DNA of 64,000 nt. It comes from Streptomyces resistomycificus. GTDB lineage: Bacteria; Actinomycetota; Actinomycetes; Streptomycetales; Streptomycetaceae. Positions 1 to 8,939 of this stretch are shown one piece after another. The notes below the pieces were generated by a model. It was not told where the DNA came from. It searched no databases and saw nothing but the letters and a program-made list of their open reading frames with translations. Every line of letters begins with the position of its first letter. Position 1 is the stretch's first letter. Both the position numbers and the translations under genes were made by a program. Location of the stretch: contig NZ_KQ949002.1 of assembly GCF_001514265.1 (NCBI RefSeq), forward strand, positions 96,383 to 160,382, in the 5' to 3' direction.

Positions 1-2
1 GG

Positions 3-521
3 ATCTTCGCCCTGACGGCCTGCCTGCTCTTCGGCGTCAGCGCGCTGTACCACCGGGGCGACTGGAGCCCCCGGATGGACGGCGTCCTGCGGCGCCTGGA
101 CCACGCCAACATCTTCCTGATCATCGCCGGTACCTACACCCCGCTGACGATGCTGCTCCTGCCCGACTCCAAGGGGCAGTGGCTGCTGTGGGGCATCTGG
201 GGGGCGGCCCTGGCGGGCATCGCCTTCCGGGTGTTCTGGGTCGGCGCCCCGCGCTGGCTGTACACGCCCTGCTACATCGCGATGGGCTGGGCGGCCGTCT
301 TCTTCCTGCCCGACTTCATGCGCGCCGGCGGCATCGCGGTCCTGGTCCTGGTGGTCGTCGGCGGCCTCCTCTACAGCGCGGGCGGGGTGATCTACGGCCT
401 CCAGCGCCCGAACCCCTCACCGCGCTGGTTCGGCTTCCACGAGGTGTTCCACTCCCTCACCCTGGCGGCGTTCATCACGCACTACGTGGGCATCTCGCTG
501 GTCGCCTACCAGCACGGGTAG
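3..521 (+). CDS. Hemolysin III (PAQR-type) family membrane protein, 5' end outside window
   Basis: The reading frame is already open at base 3, so the gene starts before the window; an internal ATG at 75 is not the real start. The visible part (about 172 aa) holds the family signature SALYHR followed by LDHANIF and AGTYTP, and a late H-x(3)-H region (HEVFHS) plus HY near the C-terminus, the metal-binding histidines of the hemolysin III/adiponectin-receptor-like superfamily. About five hydrophobic helices can be read. Members are integral membrane proteins, possibly metal-dependent hydrolases; the 'hemolysin' name is historical and function here is unproven. A strong terminator follows directly. 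Confidence 0.88.
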   Translation: MFALTACLLFGVSALYHRGDWSPRMDGVLRRLDHANIFLIIAGTYTPLTMLLLPDSKGQWLLWGIWGAALAGIAFRVFWVGAPRWLYTPCYIAMGWAAVFFLPDFMRAGGIAVLVLVVVGGLLYSAGGVIYGLQRPNPSPRWFGFHEVFHSLTLAAFITHYVGISLVAYQHG

Positions 522-544
522 CCCCCAGCCCCCTCCGGGAGACG

Positions 545-576
545 ACGGCCACGGCTTTCGAGCCGTGGCCGTTTTT
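545..576 (+). terminator. Rho-independent terminator after hemolysin III gene
   Basis: A perfect 12-bp stem ACGGCCACGGCT / AGCCGTGGCCGT closes a TTCG tetraloop and runs into TTTTT, the classic intrinsic terminator form. It lies 24 nt after the stop at 521. Confidence 0.92.
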
Positions 577-587
577 CGTCTACCTTC

Positions 588-615
588 TGACAGTCACTTG
601 ATTTTGACAGTTACT
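588..615 (+). promoter_or_regulatory. Direct repeats TGACAGTYACT upstream of the MFS/TetR pair; candidate operator/promoter
   Basis: TGACAGTCACT (588-598) and TGACAGTTACT (605-615) form a direct repeat with 17-bp period, only 9 nt before the MFS ATG at 624. Such repeated sites in front of an exporter gene that is coupled to a TetR gene are typical of autoregulatory operators; TTGACA at 604-609 may also be part of a promoter. Inference only. Confidence 0.5.
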
Positions 616-623
616 CTCATTTC

Positions 624-1921
624 ATGGTCACTCCAGATCCCCGCCGCTGGTGGGCCCTCGCCGCCCTGGTCGCGAGCATGCTCACCCTCGGCTTCGACAT
701 GACGATCCTGAACGTGGCGCTGCCGACGATGGCCGGCGATCTCGGCGCCACCACCGGGGAACTGCTGGGGGTCCCCCCAGGCGTTTAGCACTGGGGGAGG
801 ACGGCGGACGCGTACGTCATCGTCTTCGCGGCACTGATGCTCCCCGCCGGACTGCTCGGCGACCCGTTCGGGCGACGCCTGACGCTGATCGCGGGACTCG
901 GTGTCTTCCTGGCCGGCTCGGTCGTCGGAGCGCTGGCCGGCGACGTGAACGCGGTGATCGTCGCCCGTGCGGTGATGGGCGTCGGCGCCGCCCTGGTCAA
1001 CCCGCTCGCCCTGTCCGTGCTGCCCTCGCTCTTCGCTCCCGACGAGCGGGCCAAGGCCCTCGGCTTCATCTCCGCCGCCTCCGCGCTCGGCCTGCCGCTC
1101 GGCCCGATCGTCGGCGGCTGGCTGCTCGACCACTTCTGGTGGGGCTCGGTCTTCCTGGTCAACGTCCCGATGGCCGCGATCGGCATCGCCGCCTGCGTCC
1201 TCCTGCTGCCGGAGACCCGCGACCCCTCCTCCCCCGGCGTCGACGCCCTGTCCACCGCGCTCACGGCGACCGGTCTCGGCGCCCTGATCTTCGCGATCAT
1301 CGAGGCGCCCACCCGCGGCTGGGGCGACCCCCTGGTCCTCGCCGCGTTCGGTGCCTCCGTCCTCCTGCTCGGGTGGCTGGTGCTGCGCGAACGCCGGGTC
1401 GCGCGGCCGATGCTCGACATGACGCTGCTCGCCCAGCGAGGTTTCCTGTTCAACAGCGTCGCCGCGACCCTGGTGATGTTCGTCCTGTCCGGCCTGCTCT
1501 TCGTGCTGCCGCCCTACCTCCAGGCCGTCCTGGGCAACGACGCCCTCGGCACCGGCGTACGGCTGCTGCCGATGATGGGCGGACTGCTGGTCGCCGCCCG
1601 GGCCGCCCAGCCGGTCCTCGTCCGGCTCGGCGCCCGCGCGACGGTGAGCGCCGGCCTGGTGGTCCTGGCCTTCGCCGCGTTCCTCGGCAGCCGTACCACG
1701 GTGGACTCCGGCTACGGCTTCACCGCGCTGTGGCTCTCGGTCGCCGGGCTGGGCTTCGGCTTCGCGCTGATCCCGGCGATGAACGGCGCCCTGGGCTGGT
1801 GTGCGGCGTCGCCGCCCTCGTCTCGGCTCTGGCGGCCGCCGCCTTCCTGCCGAACGCACCCGTCACCAAGGACCCGGGGACCCCGGACTTGGGTGCCGTC
1901 GAGGCCGATGCCCGACAATGA
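624..1921 (+). pseudogene. Broken DHA2-type MFS drug exporter (internal stop plus internal deletion)
   Basis: The ATG at 624 opens a typical 14-helix DHA2 exporter (WWALAALVASMLTLGFDMTILNVALPTM), but after GEL at about residue 48 the expected QWTADAYV is replaced by a palindromic insert (about 764-798) that brings a TAG at 786-788. The same frame resumes at TADAYVIVFAALMLPAGLLGD and runs to PAMNGALG near 1797, where it jumps frame to VCGVAALVSALAAAAF. Roughly 100 residues normally present between these motifs are missing, so a deletion with frameshift is inferred. The last frame ends with TGA at 1919-1921, overlapping the TetR ATG (ATGA). A normal exporter cannot be made; a downstream internal start could give only a truncated product. 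Confidence 0.85.
764..798. repeat. Short palindromic repeat inserted in the MFS gene
   Basis: The segment carries GGGGGTCCCCCC and CCCCCAG / CTGGGGG arms around a 10-nt loop, and interrupts the conserved GEL-QW-TADAYV motif of the exporter. GC-rich palindromes with CTGGGGG/CCCCCAG arms are abundant as dispersed intergenic repeats in Streptomyces, and related ones occur at 63850-63868 and 63926-63945 here. Exact ends are uncertain by a few bases. Confidence 0.6.
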
Positions 1922-2556
1922 GCGTCATGACGCCCGCACGTACCTCACCCCCCACAGACGCGCCCCAGCTGGGACTTCGCGAGCGGAAGAAGATCAAGAC
2001 CCGGATGGCGATCCGTGACGCGACGTACGCCCTGATCGAGGAGCAGGGATACGACGCCACCACGATCGAGCAGATCGCCGAGCGCGCCGAGGTGTCGCCG
2101 TCCACCGTCTTCCGGTACTTCCCGACCAAGGAGGACATCGTCATCACGGACGAGTACGACCCGGTCCTGCTGGCGGAGTTGCTCCGGCGGCCGGCGGACG
2201 AGCCGTGGACGGACTCGCTGCGCCACGTGCTGCGGGAGGCCATCGGCGTCGGCATGGAGGAGGAACCCGAGGTCACCCGGCTGCGGTCACAGCTGATGGT
2301 CCAGATCCCCGCGGTGCGCTCCCGGATGGTGGCGAGCATGGCGGCCACCGGAAGGATGCTCTCCGCGGCGGTCGCCGAGCGCACCGGCCACGACCGGGAC
2401 AGCCTGGAGGTGCGGGTCTTCACGATGTCGCTCGTCGGCGGCCTCGCGGAGATCTCCCAGTACTGGGCCGAGAACGGCTTCCGGGACGAGCTCCCCGACC
2501 TCGTCGACCGCGCCCTGGACGTCATCGAGCACGGTCTTCCCACGAGAAAGCCCTGA
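1918..2556 (+). CDS. TetR family transcriptional regulator
   Basis: The 212-aa protein has an N-terminal TetR helix-turn-helix: RDATYALIEEQGYDATTIEQ, then VSPSTVFRYFPTKEDIV, residues about 22-68, followed by an all-helical ligand domain. The ATG at 1918 overlaps the stop of the upstream MFS gene by ATGA, so translation was coupled; a second ATG at 1927 is possible. It probably represses the exporter/regulator operon through the TGACAGT repeats at 588-615. With the exporter broken, it may now be a regulator without its original target. The effector is unknown. Confidence 0.9.
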   Translation: MSVMTPARTSPPTDAPQLGLRERKKIKTRMAIRDATYALIEEQGYDATTIEQIAERAEVSPSTVFRYFPTKEDIVITDEYDPVLLAELLRRPADEPWTDSLRHVLREAIGVGMEEEPEVTRLRSQLMVQIPAVRSRMVASMAATGRMLSAAVAERTGHDRDSLEVRVFTMSLVGGLAEISQYWAENGFRDELPDLVDRALDVIEHGLPTRKP

Positions 2557-2589
2557 GGCTCCTCCCCTCTCCCATGGCATCCTGACCGC

Positions 2590-3321
2590 GTGAGCCCAGC
2601 CGAGATCCACGTCGAATTCGCCCCCGAACTCGCCCTGTTCGTCCCCCACGGACGACGCTCCGGCGCCACCCCACTCGCCACCGACGGCGTCTCCACCCTC
2701 GGGCATGTCGTGGAGTCCCTGGGCGTCCCGCTGACCGAGGTCGGCGCCCTGGTCGTGGACGGCCACGAGGTCCCCGTGTCGCACATCCCGGCAGCCGGCG
2801 AGTCGGTGCGGGTACGGCCCGTCGAACGCCCCCAGCACGTGCCCGGCGCCCCGCTGCGCTTCCTCCTCGACGTCCACCTCGGCACGCTCGCCCGTCGGCT
2901 GCGCCTGCTGGGCGTGGACGCCGCCTACGAGTCGACGGACATCGGCGACCCCGCGCTCGCCACCCGCTCGGCCGCCGAGAAGCGGGTCCTGCTCAGCCGC
3001 GACCGCGGCCTGCTGCGTCGCCGTGAGCTGTGGGCCGGCGGATACGTCTACAGCACCCGCCCCGAGGAGCAGCTCCAGGACGTCCTGGACCGGTTCCGCC
3101 CCGAGCTGAGTCCCTGGACGCGGTGCACCGCCTGCAACGGCACGCTCCGCAAGGCCACCAAAGAGGAGGTGGCGCACCAGCTGGAGGGCGGGACGGAGCG
3201 GTCGTACGACGTCTTCGCGCAGTGCCGGGAGTGCGGGCGGGCGTACTGGAAGGGCGCGCACCACGAGCAGCTGGAGGCCATCGTGGAACGCGCGTTGAGC
3301 CTGCGTACTCAGCAGGGTTGA
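2590..3321 (+). CDS. Ubiquitin-like/Mut7-C domain protein (putative RNase)
   Basis: The GTG start at 2590 gives 243 aa. Residues 1-85 form a ubiquitin-like (MoaD/ThiS-like) domain (ub-Mut7C type), and residues about 92-235 match Mut7-C: LRFLLDVHLGTLARRLRLLG at the start, KRVLLSRDRGLLRR in the middle, and a zinc ribbon CTAC / CREC at about 181-220. Mut7-C is a PIN-like fold with conserved acidic residues, so nuclease activity is predicted by family, not shown. The fusion is found in many bacteria. It stands alone here, between the TetR gene and a small membrane protein. Confidence 0.85.
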   Translation: MSPAEIHVEFAPELALFVPHGRRSGATPLATDGVSTLGHVVESLGVPLTEVGALVVDGHEVPVSHIPAAGESVRVRPVERPQHVPGAPLRFLLDVHLGTLARRLRLLGVDAAYESTDIGDPALATRSAAEKRVLLSRDRGLLRRRELWAGGYVYSTRPEEQLQDVLDRFRPELSPWTRCTACNGTLRKATKEEVAHQLEGGTERSYDVFAQCRECGRAYWKGAHHEQLEAIVERALSLRTQQG

Positions 3322-3369
3322 GTACCCGGACCGATCATGCGGGGCCGGTCGGCGCGATGGGATGGCGGC

Positions 3370-3690
3370 ATGAACACCACGCAGCCGTCCGGCTCCCGTC
3401 TCCTCACCGGCTGGTCCGTCGCCGGACTCGTCCTTCTGCTGCCCACCGTCGTCCTCGCGTGGATCGCGGTGCTCGCCTCCGAGCGCGGCAGCCGTTGTCT
3501 GATGTACGGCGAGGAGTGCTCGACGATCCCTGGCGGGCTCCTGTACGGCCTGTTCTGCGCCGCCCTCGCGGCCGGTGTGCTGGCACTGGCGTGGCCCCGC
3601 ACCCGGGCGGAGTCCGCCCGGGCCGGGGCCGTGGTGGTGCAGTGGGGTGCTCAGCTCACGCTGGGCGCCATGATCCTCAGCGGCGCCTGA
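3370..3690 (+). CDS. Small membrane protein of unknown function
   Basis: The 106-aa product has three likely membrane helices (WSVAGLVLLLPTVVLAWIAV, LYGLFCAALAAGVLALAW, and a C-terminal AGAVVVQWGAQLTLGAMIL). Two cysteines (RGSRCLMYGEEC) lie in the loop after helix 1 and could form a disulfide. The ATG at 3370 is chosen over an upstream in-frame ATG at 3337 because the extension is arginine-rich and lacks membrane character. Its last 14 nt overlap the convergent galactose-oxidase-like gene. Family not recognised. Confidence 0.65.
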   Translation: MNTTQPSGSRLLTGWSVAGLVLLLPTVVLAWIAVLASERGSRCLMYGEECSTIPGGLLYGLFCAALAAGVLALAWPRTRAESARAGAVVVQWGAQLTLGAMILSGA

Positions 3691-6094
3691 GATCCGTCTT
3701 CCCGCAGGCGATGCCGTCCTTGCCGGGGTCCAGCCCGAGCGGGTCGTCCCTGCCGTTGATCTTCAGCCGCCCGTAGTCGTTCTCCTTCAGCCAGGCGCAG
3801 CGGGCGGCCGTCGTCTTCTTCACCTCGTCCGGGAAGGCGGTCGGCACGCAGACGTTGATCGAGCCGTAGTGCCGGTCGCAGCCGGAGACGGTCGGGCTGA
3901 CCTTCTGCGAGGCCCTCTTCTTGCCGGGCTTGGCGACCTTGCCCTCCAGGGAGTCGGCGAAGGAGTGGACGTGCGCGGAGGCGTCCGTGGCGCTCAGCGC
4001 CTGCGGGCCCTGGAGGTGCACCCACTTGGCCACGGACGGCACCCCGTTGGCGTCGACCGCGAAGAGCATGTACCAGCCGGGCGGGGCCATGTCGGGATTG
4101 CTCGTCACGTTCAGGTCGACGTTGTTGCCGTCCACCGACAGCGGCAGGTCCACGAACCGCTGGTTGGGGTCGGAGGAGTGGGTGACGGCGGCCGGACGGA
4201 TCAGCTCGGCCTTGGCGATGGGCCGGTCGACGGTGATCCGCTGGGTGTCGCCGTAGTTCCACTCGGTGTCGATCACCGAGGTGATCGTCGGGCGCTCGCC
4301 CTTGAGGAGATAGGGCGGCGTGTAGATCGACACGTTGTGGTTCCAGGTGCCGTTGCCCGGGTTGTCGCCGGTGGTCATCACCCGGCCGTCGGGCAGCAGG
4401 AACGCGGAGGAGTGGTAGCCGCGGGCCTCCGGGTCGACGGCCACCGGGTCGAAGGTGTTGGTGGCCGGGTCGTAGAGGGACGTCTCGTAGACCGGGTTGG
4501 CGCGGTTGTGCAGCGCGCCGCCGGTCTCCAGGACCTTGCCGTCGGGCAGCAGGACGGCGGAGACGTACATCTTGCCCTGGTTGCCGGTCTGCGGGACCGG
4601 GCCGTTGCCGAGGTCGACCGTGCCCTGCGGGATGGGCGGCCCGGCCACGTAGGACGGGTTGGCCGACTTGAGGTCGATGACGTCGGTCAGCCGGTTGCCC
4701 TCCGGGTTGGAGTCGATGTTGCCGCCGCCGAGGGTGAGGACCTTCTGGTCCTGCGCCGGAGGCAGCAGCACGCTCGCCGACTGGTCACGCTCGTCCTTGT
4801 TCTGCAGACCCGCAACCTGCGTGATCGTGTTGGCGTCGTAGTCGTAGATCGCCGCACCGGTGCCCGGGATGTTGTTGCCGAAGACATGGCTGCCCGAGTA
4901 GAAGAGGCGGCCGTCCTGCATGAGGATCATCGACGGGTACAGGCCCCAGTACGACCAGGTCTGGTTGACCTTCCAGGTCGGCAGCCACCGCTGCTCGGCG
5001 TCGGACCACAGCTCGGCCGTCACCGAACCGGTGGAGTCCTCGCGCAGACCCCCGAAGGAGATCACGTCACCGTTGCCGAGGGCCGTCGCCGACGGGTACC
5101 AGTGGCCGTCGTTCATGTCGTTGGTCTTGCTGTACGTCTCGGTGACCGGGTCGAAGACGTACGAGTCCTTGTAGCCCTCGTAGCCGTGTCCGCCCGCCAC
5201 CGGGTACGCCTTGTTGCCGCTCATCACCAGCACCCGGCCGTCCTGCAGCTGGACGTGCCCGGAGCAGAACATGTCCTTCGGCGTGGGGATGACCTTGTAG
5301 GTACCGGCGACCGGGTCGTACACCGCGGAGGTGAACGTGCCCGCCTCGAACATCGACTCGTCGTTGCCGGAGCCCGCGATCAGCAGCACCTTGCCGTTGT
5401 GGAGGACCACCGAGTGCATGGAACGCACCGGGTTCTGCGTGGGCAGCACGTCCCAGCGGCCGTTCGCGCACTGTTCGGCGGTGCCGGTGCACTCCGGGTC
5501 GGGAACCGGGTCGGCGACCTGTTCCATCGTGTAGTCGTCGGTGGTGGCCGAGCCGGTGCCGTAGACGGAGACGCCCCAGGTGATGCGGTCGGTGCCGGCC
5601 GGAACCTCCGGGGTCCGGACCGTCGCCTCCGTCCAGTTCCCCGCCATGTCCAGCGTCTTGAGGTCGGTCCAGTACTGCCAGCCCGCCGTGGTGTCGTGCC
5701 GGAAGAGGGTGACGGACGCGTCCGGGGTGGTCGTCTTGTACCAGAGCCCCAGGTCGTACTGCTTGCCAGCCGTCACCACCGGCGCGCACTGGGTCGACTC
5801 GGTGATCAGCGCCTTGCGGTCGCCGTCGACCCGGCGGGTCAGCTCGACCTTCATCGCCTTGGAGCCGGAGTGCGCGTCGGAGGTGGTGGTGAAGCTGAAG
5901 TCGTTGTCGCCCCAGCCGGACTTCTCCCAGCAGTAGGGCATGTCGTCACCGCCGGCGGTCTCGAAGCCGGGGTTCTTGATGAGGTTGGCGGCGGAGGCGG
6001 GCTGGGGTGAGGTGAGCAGCAGGCCCCCCGTCAGGCCGGCCACGGCCAGGAGGGCGGATCTTCTACGGCGTCGGTTCACACGGCTGTCGTTCAC
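3677..6094 (-). CDS. Secreted galactose-oxidase-like copper radical oxidase with N-terminal CBM-like domain
   Basis: The 805-aa product starts at a GTG overlapping the upstream stop by GTGA. A cleavable signal peptide (RRRRR then a hydrophobic core, ending ASA near residue 35) precedes a jelly-roll carbohydrate-binding-like domain (NLIKNPGFE, about 36-200), a Kelch propeller (about 215-600) and a C-terminal DUF1929-type domain (about 600-715). Galactose-oxidase active-site residues can be matched: Cys277 in DMFCSGH and Tyr333 in GHWYPS (Cys-Tyr cofactor), Tyr560-His561 in RGYHSS, His639 in THSSDPNQ. A C-terminal tail has four cysteines and a GLDPGKDGIACG excalibur-like motif. The known relative GlxA acts with the CslA synthase in making a hyphal-tip glycan; here the oxidase ends a four-gene glycosyltransferase operon, suggesting a similar glycan-modifying role. 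Confidence 0.9.
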   Translation of the reverse strand: MNDSRVNRRRRRSALLAVAGLTGGLLLTSPQPASAANLIKNPGFETAGGDDMPYCWEKSGWGDNDFSFTTTSDAHSGSKAMKVELTRRVDGDRKALITESTQCAPVVTAGKQYDLGLWYKTTTPDASVTLFRHDTTAGWQYWTDLKTLDMAGNWTEATVRTPEVPAGTDRITWGVSVYGTGSATTDDYTMEQVADPVPDPECTGTAEQCANGRWDVLPTQNPVRSMHSVVLHNGKVLLIAGSGNDESMFEAGTFTSAVYDPVAGTYKVIPTPKDMFCSGHVQLQDGRVLVMSGNKAYPVAGGHGYEGYKDSYVFDPVTETYSKTNDMNDGHWYPSATALGNGDVISFGGLREDSTGSVTAELWSDAEQRWLPTWKVNQTWSYWGLYPSMILMQDGRLFYSGSHVFGNNIPGTGAAIYDYDANTITQVAGLQNKDERDQSASVLLPPAQDQKVLTLGGGNIDSNPEGNRLTDVIDLKSANPSYVAGPPIPQGTVDLGNGPVPQTGNQGKMYVSAVLLPDGKVLETGGALHNRANPVYETSLYDPATNTFDPVAVDPEARGYHSSAFLLPDGRVMTTGDNPGNGTWNHNVSIYTPPYLLKGERPTITSVIDTEWNYGDTQRITVDRPIAKAELIRPAAVTHSSDPNQRFVDLPLSVDGNNVDLNVTSNPDMAPPGWYMLFAVDANGVPSVAKWVHLQGPQALSATDASAHVHSFADSLEGKVAKPGKKRASQKVSPTVSGCDRHYGSINVCVPTAFPDEVKKTTAARCAWLKENDYGRLKINGRDDPLGLDPGKDGIACGKTDLRRR

Positions 6095-7293
6095 ACGGCT
6101 CTCCCTGCGGTACGGCCGCCATCGAGGCCCCCGCGGCCCCTGCGCGGCAGATAGACCAGCGCTTCGGTCCCCACGAAGCGCAGGACGAAGGTCGTCACCA
6201 GGGCGAGGGCGGTCGCGGACAGCACACCCATACCGAACCGGTGGACGAACAACGCGATCAGCGGGATCCGCAGCACCAGGTCGGCGTTGGCGAGCAGCGC
6301 GAACCGGCCGGCCCGGTCCCACCACCTCCGGTGCCGACGGCGGTCACGGAACAGCAGATGCTCGATGAGCAGGAAGTTCCAGGCGACGCCGAACTGGTTG
6401 GCGACGATCTCCGCCGGTACGTAGTGCATGCCGAACACGGTCAGCGCCCACAGCCCGAGCAGGTTCGGCACGAACCCCGTCGCGCCGATCAGGCCGAAGC
6501 CGACCATCCGGGCCACCGGGGAGGCGGTACGCAGGCCCGCCAGATGGCGCAGGAACCGGAACCCCTCCTGGGCACTGGACTTGGACTCGCCGGCGAAGCG
6601 GTCCTGGAAGACGAACGGGACCTCGGTGACCCGGCGCGGACGGCTGCGGACGGCGAGTTCGAGGAGGATCTTGTAGCCGAGCGGCTGGAGCACGTCGGCG
6701 GTGACCGCGCTGCGCCGGATGGCGAAGAAGCCGCTCATCGGGTCGCTGATGCCGTGCAGCCTGCGCGGGAAGAGGGACTTGGTCAGCCAGGTCGCCGCGC
6801 GCGAGACGGCGACCCGGTAGCTGCCCGCGAGCCCGGCGCGGCTGCCGCCCTTGATGTAGCGGGAGGCGACGACCAGGCCGGCGTTCGCCCGCTCCCCCGT
6901 GGCCACCAACTCCGGCACCAGCGAGGGCGGATGCTGGCAGTCGCCGTCCATGACGACGATCCAGTCCGACCCGGCCGCCTTCATGCCCTCGACGACCGCG
7001 CCGCCCAGCCCGCCGACCGGCTCGTCCCGGTGCAGGACGGTCACCGGGAAGGGGCAGTCCCGCGCGGCCTCGCGGATGACCTCGGGGGTGTCGTCGGTGG
7101 AGTCGTCCACGAAGACGACCTCACAGGGCAGCCGGGACGGCACCGACTCGGTGATCTGGTGCAGCAACTGCCGTACGTTGGCGGACTCGTTGAAGGTCGG
7201 TACGACGATGGTGACGGCGCCCGGCTCAGGTACCTCGGCAGCCCGCACGTCCGGATCGCCCAGCTCACCGGGGACGGTGTACTCGTGGGTCAT
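6091..7293 (-). CDS. GT2 polyprenol-phosphate sugar synthase fused to GtrA-like membrane domain
   Basis: The 400-aa protein begins with a GT-A fold: VVPTFNESANVRQLL, EVVFVDDSTDDTP, VMDGDCQHPPSLVPEL (metal-binding D-x-D), residues about 28-250, as in dolichol-phosphate mannose synthases. Residues about 265-385 carry four membrane helices of the GtrA type (MVGFGLIGATGFVPNLLGLW). It should load a sugar onto polyprenyl phosphate at the inner face of the membrane and help flip it. The ATG overlaps the upstream GT39 stop (ATGA) and its own stop overlaps the oxidase start, so it is translationally coupled on both sides. The sugar is not predictable. Confidence 0.9.
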   Translation of the reverse strand: MTHEYTVPGELGDPDVRAAEVPEPGAVTIVVPTFNESANVRQLLHQITESVPSRLPCEVVFVDDSTDDTPEVIREAARDCPFPVTVLHRDEPVGGLGGAVVEGMKAAGSDWIVVMDGDCQHPPSLVPELVATGERANAGLVVASRYIKGGSRAGLAGSYRVAVSRAATWLTKSLFPRRLHGISDPMSGFFAIRRSAVTADVLQPLGYKILLELAVRSRPRRVTEVPFVFQDRFAGESKSSAQEGFRFLRHLAGLRTASPVARMVGFGLIGATGFVPNLLGLWALTVFGMHYVPAEIVANQFGVAWNFLLIEHLLFRDRRRHRRWWDRAGRFALLANADLVLRIPLIALFVHRFGMGVLSATALALVTTFVLRFVGTEALVYLPRRGRGGLDGGRTAGRAV

Positions 7294-8939
7294 CGCGCGC
7301 CTCCGGAGGTCGCCTGGATCTGCCGGATCTCGATCCGGTCCTCGCCGGTGCCGAAGACGGCGACCGGCTTGGAGTGCTGGATGGCCGCCTTGACGTTGGG
7401 CAGGTCGACCGCGTCACGCCGGACCGTCGGGGAGGCCACGACGTAGTCGATGTCCTTCCAGCCGCCCGGCATCGTCTTGGTGACCGCCGGGTCGAGGTCG
7501 GCCTTGTAGAACCAGATGACGCCGAGGCCGGGCCGGTACCCCGCGTGCACCAGGTCCAGCCAGAGCGCGTCGTCCACGAGCACCCGGGTGTCCTCGGGGT
7601 TCTCCACCTCACTGCTCAGCCACTTGGAGGCGGCCTTGTAGGGGGCGTTGGCGTCGAGGGTGACGGCGGTGCGGTCGCCGTCGTACCACTTCGGTACGAC
7701 GTAGGCGCCGGCGGCGATCGCGAGGACCGCCGCGAGGGCGTACCGCCCGCCGGTGAGGAAGCGTTTCTCCCCCTCGGTCCGCCACCTGCGCAGCACGCCG
7801 TGGGCGACCGAGGCGGTGCCTCCGGCCAGCACCAGGGCGAGGAACGGCAGCGCCTGGATGACGTACATGGCGGGCAGGTAGCCGTTGGGGCGCAGGGCCA
7901 GCGCGGCGAGGATCGCCACCGTCAGGGCCGGTCCGGCCAGTGCGCGGGCGGTGACCGACCAGCGCCAGGTGGCCAGCAGCAGGAGAGCGCCGGCGAGGCC
8001 GCCGAGGGGCAGGACCCGGTCGTAGTAGAGCCACGACTGGAAGACGCCCCAGGAGCCGGAGCCCTGGTCGAGGATGAAGCCCGAACCCGGCCTGGTCATC
8101 TGGTACTTGACGCCGTCCCACAGGGAGACGTGCCCGCCGCCGGGCAGCAGCTCGCCCTTGAGCAGGGCGAAGAGGGGGTAGGAGAAGCCGATCAGCGCAC
8201 AGGCCGTGATGGCGCCGGTGACCGCGAACTTACGGGTGTCGCGGTGGCTGTGGCGCCAGAGGGTGACCAGGAGCGCGGGCAGGATGACGAGCATCGTCTC
8301 CTTGGTCAGGACCGCCGTGGCGGCCGCGATGCCCGCCCCGAAGTGGTGCCAGAGGTGGCGGCTCGGGGAGGCGGCGAGGGTGAACGCCAGAAGCGTCCAC
8401 ATCACCGCGAGGTTGTCGAGGAAGATCTCCCGCTGGAGGACGACCGACAGGGGCGAGAGCCCGAAGAGGACCATGCCGAGCCCGGCGGCCCAGCGGGGCA
8501 GGGCGAGCCGGCGGCCCAGGACGTAGACCAGCACGGCGCTGGTGCCGCTGACCACCAGCATGATCCCGCGCATCGAGCCGACGGTCATCGACTCGGGGCT
8601 GATCAGCGAGGGTATCCAGGTCAGCAGCGCTATCTGGATCCAGCCGAAGGGCGGGTGGTCGTACCAGTAGGTGTAGTGGGCGAGGCCCTTGCCCTCCTGG
8701 ACCGCCCAGGCCTGCGCGAGGTAGGTGCCCTCGTCGTCGCTGAGGGTGGGGTAGTCGGCGATGTTCCAGCCCTGCACGACCAGGATCGCCACGAGCAGCA
8801 GACCGCACAGCAGCAGGTCGGGGCGGGAGGACCGCAGCCGTCTCGGCGGGGTCGTTCGGCCGGCCGAACCGGGATCAGGCGCAGGCTTCCGCTGCGCGGG
8901 GACCGTGGGAGTGGTCACCGCGGGGAGGGTGGAGGTCAC
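7290..8939 (-). CDS. GT39 (PMT/ArnT-like) membrane glycosyltransferase
   Basis: The 549-aa protein starts at GTG 8939, overlapping the upstream GT2 stop by GTGA. After a proline-rich cytosolic N-terminus come about ten to twelve membrane helices. The first extracytoplasmic loop has the GT-C signature LSDDEGTYLAQAW followed by YWYDHPPFGW, as in family GT39. Such enzymes transfer sugar from polyprenyl-phosphate donors on the outer face of the membrane; the donor could be the product of the adjacent polyprenol-phosphate sugar synthase. The C-terminal 120 residues form a soluble extracellular domain. Acceptor unknown. Confidence 0.88.
   Translation of the reverse strand: MTSTLPAVTTPTVPAQRKPAPDPGSAGRTTPPRRLRSSRPDLLLCGLLLVAILVVQGWNIADYPTLSDDEGTYLAQAWAVQEGKGLAHYTYWYDHPPFGWIQIALLTWIPSLISPESMTVGSMRGIMLVVSGTSAVLVYVLGRRLALPRWAAGLGMVLFGLSPLSVVLQREIFLDNLAVMWTLLAFTLAASPSRHLWHHFGAGIAAATAVLTKETMLVILPALLVTLWRHSHRDTRKFAVTGAITACALIGFSYPLFALLKGELLPGGGHVSLWDGVKYQMTRPGSGFILDQGSGSWGVFQSWLYYDRVLPLGGLAGALLLLATWRWSVTARALAGPALTVAILAALALRPNGYLPAMYVIQALPFLALVLAGGTASVAHGVLRRWRTEGEKRFLTGGRYALAAVLAIAAGAYVVPKWYDGDRTAVTLDANAPYKAASKWLSSEVENPEDTRVLVDDALWLDLVHAGYRPGLGVIWFYKADLDPAVTKTMPGGWKDIDYVVASPTVRRDAVDLPNVKAAIQHSKPVAVFGTGEDRIEIRQIQATSGGAR

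Noticed and set aside
594..1859. A 421-aa minus-strand open frame opposite the MFS pseudogene
   Set aside because: Arg/Gly/Gln/Glu-rich shadow without hydrophobic or domain structure.
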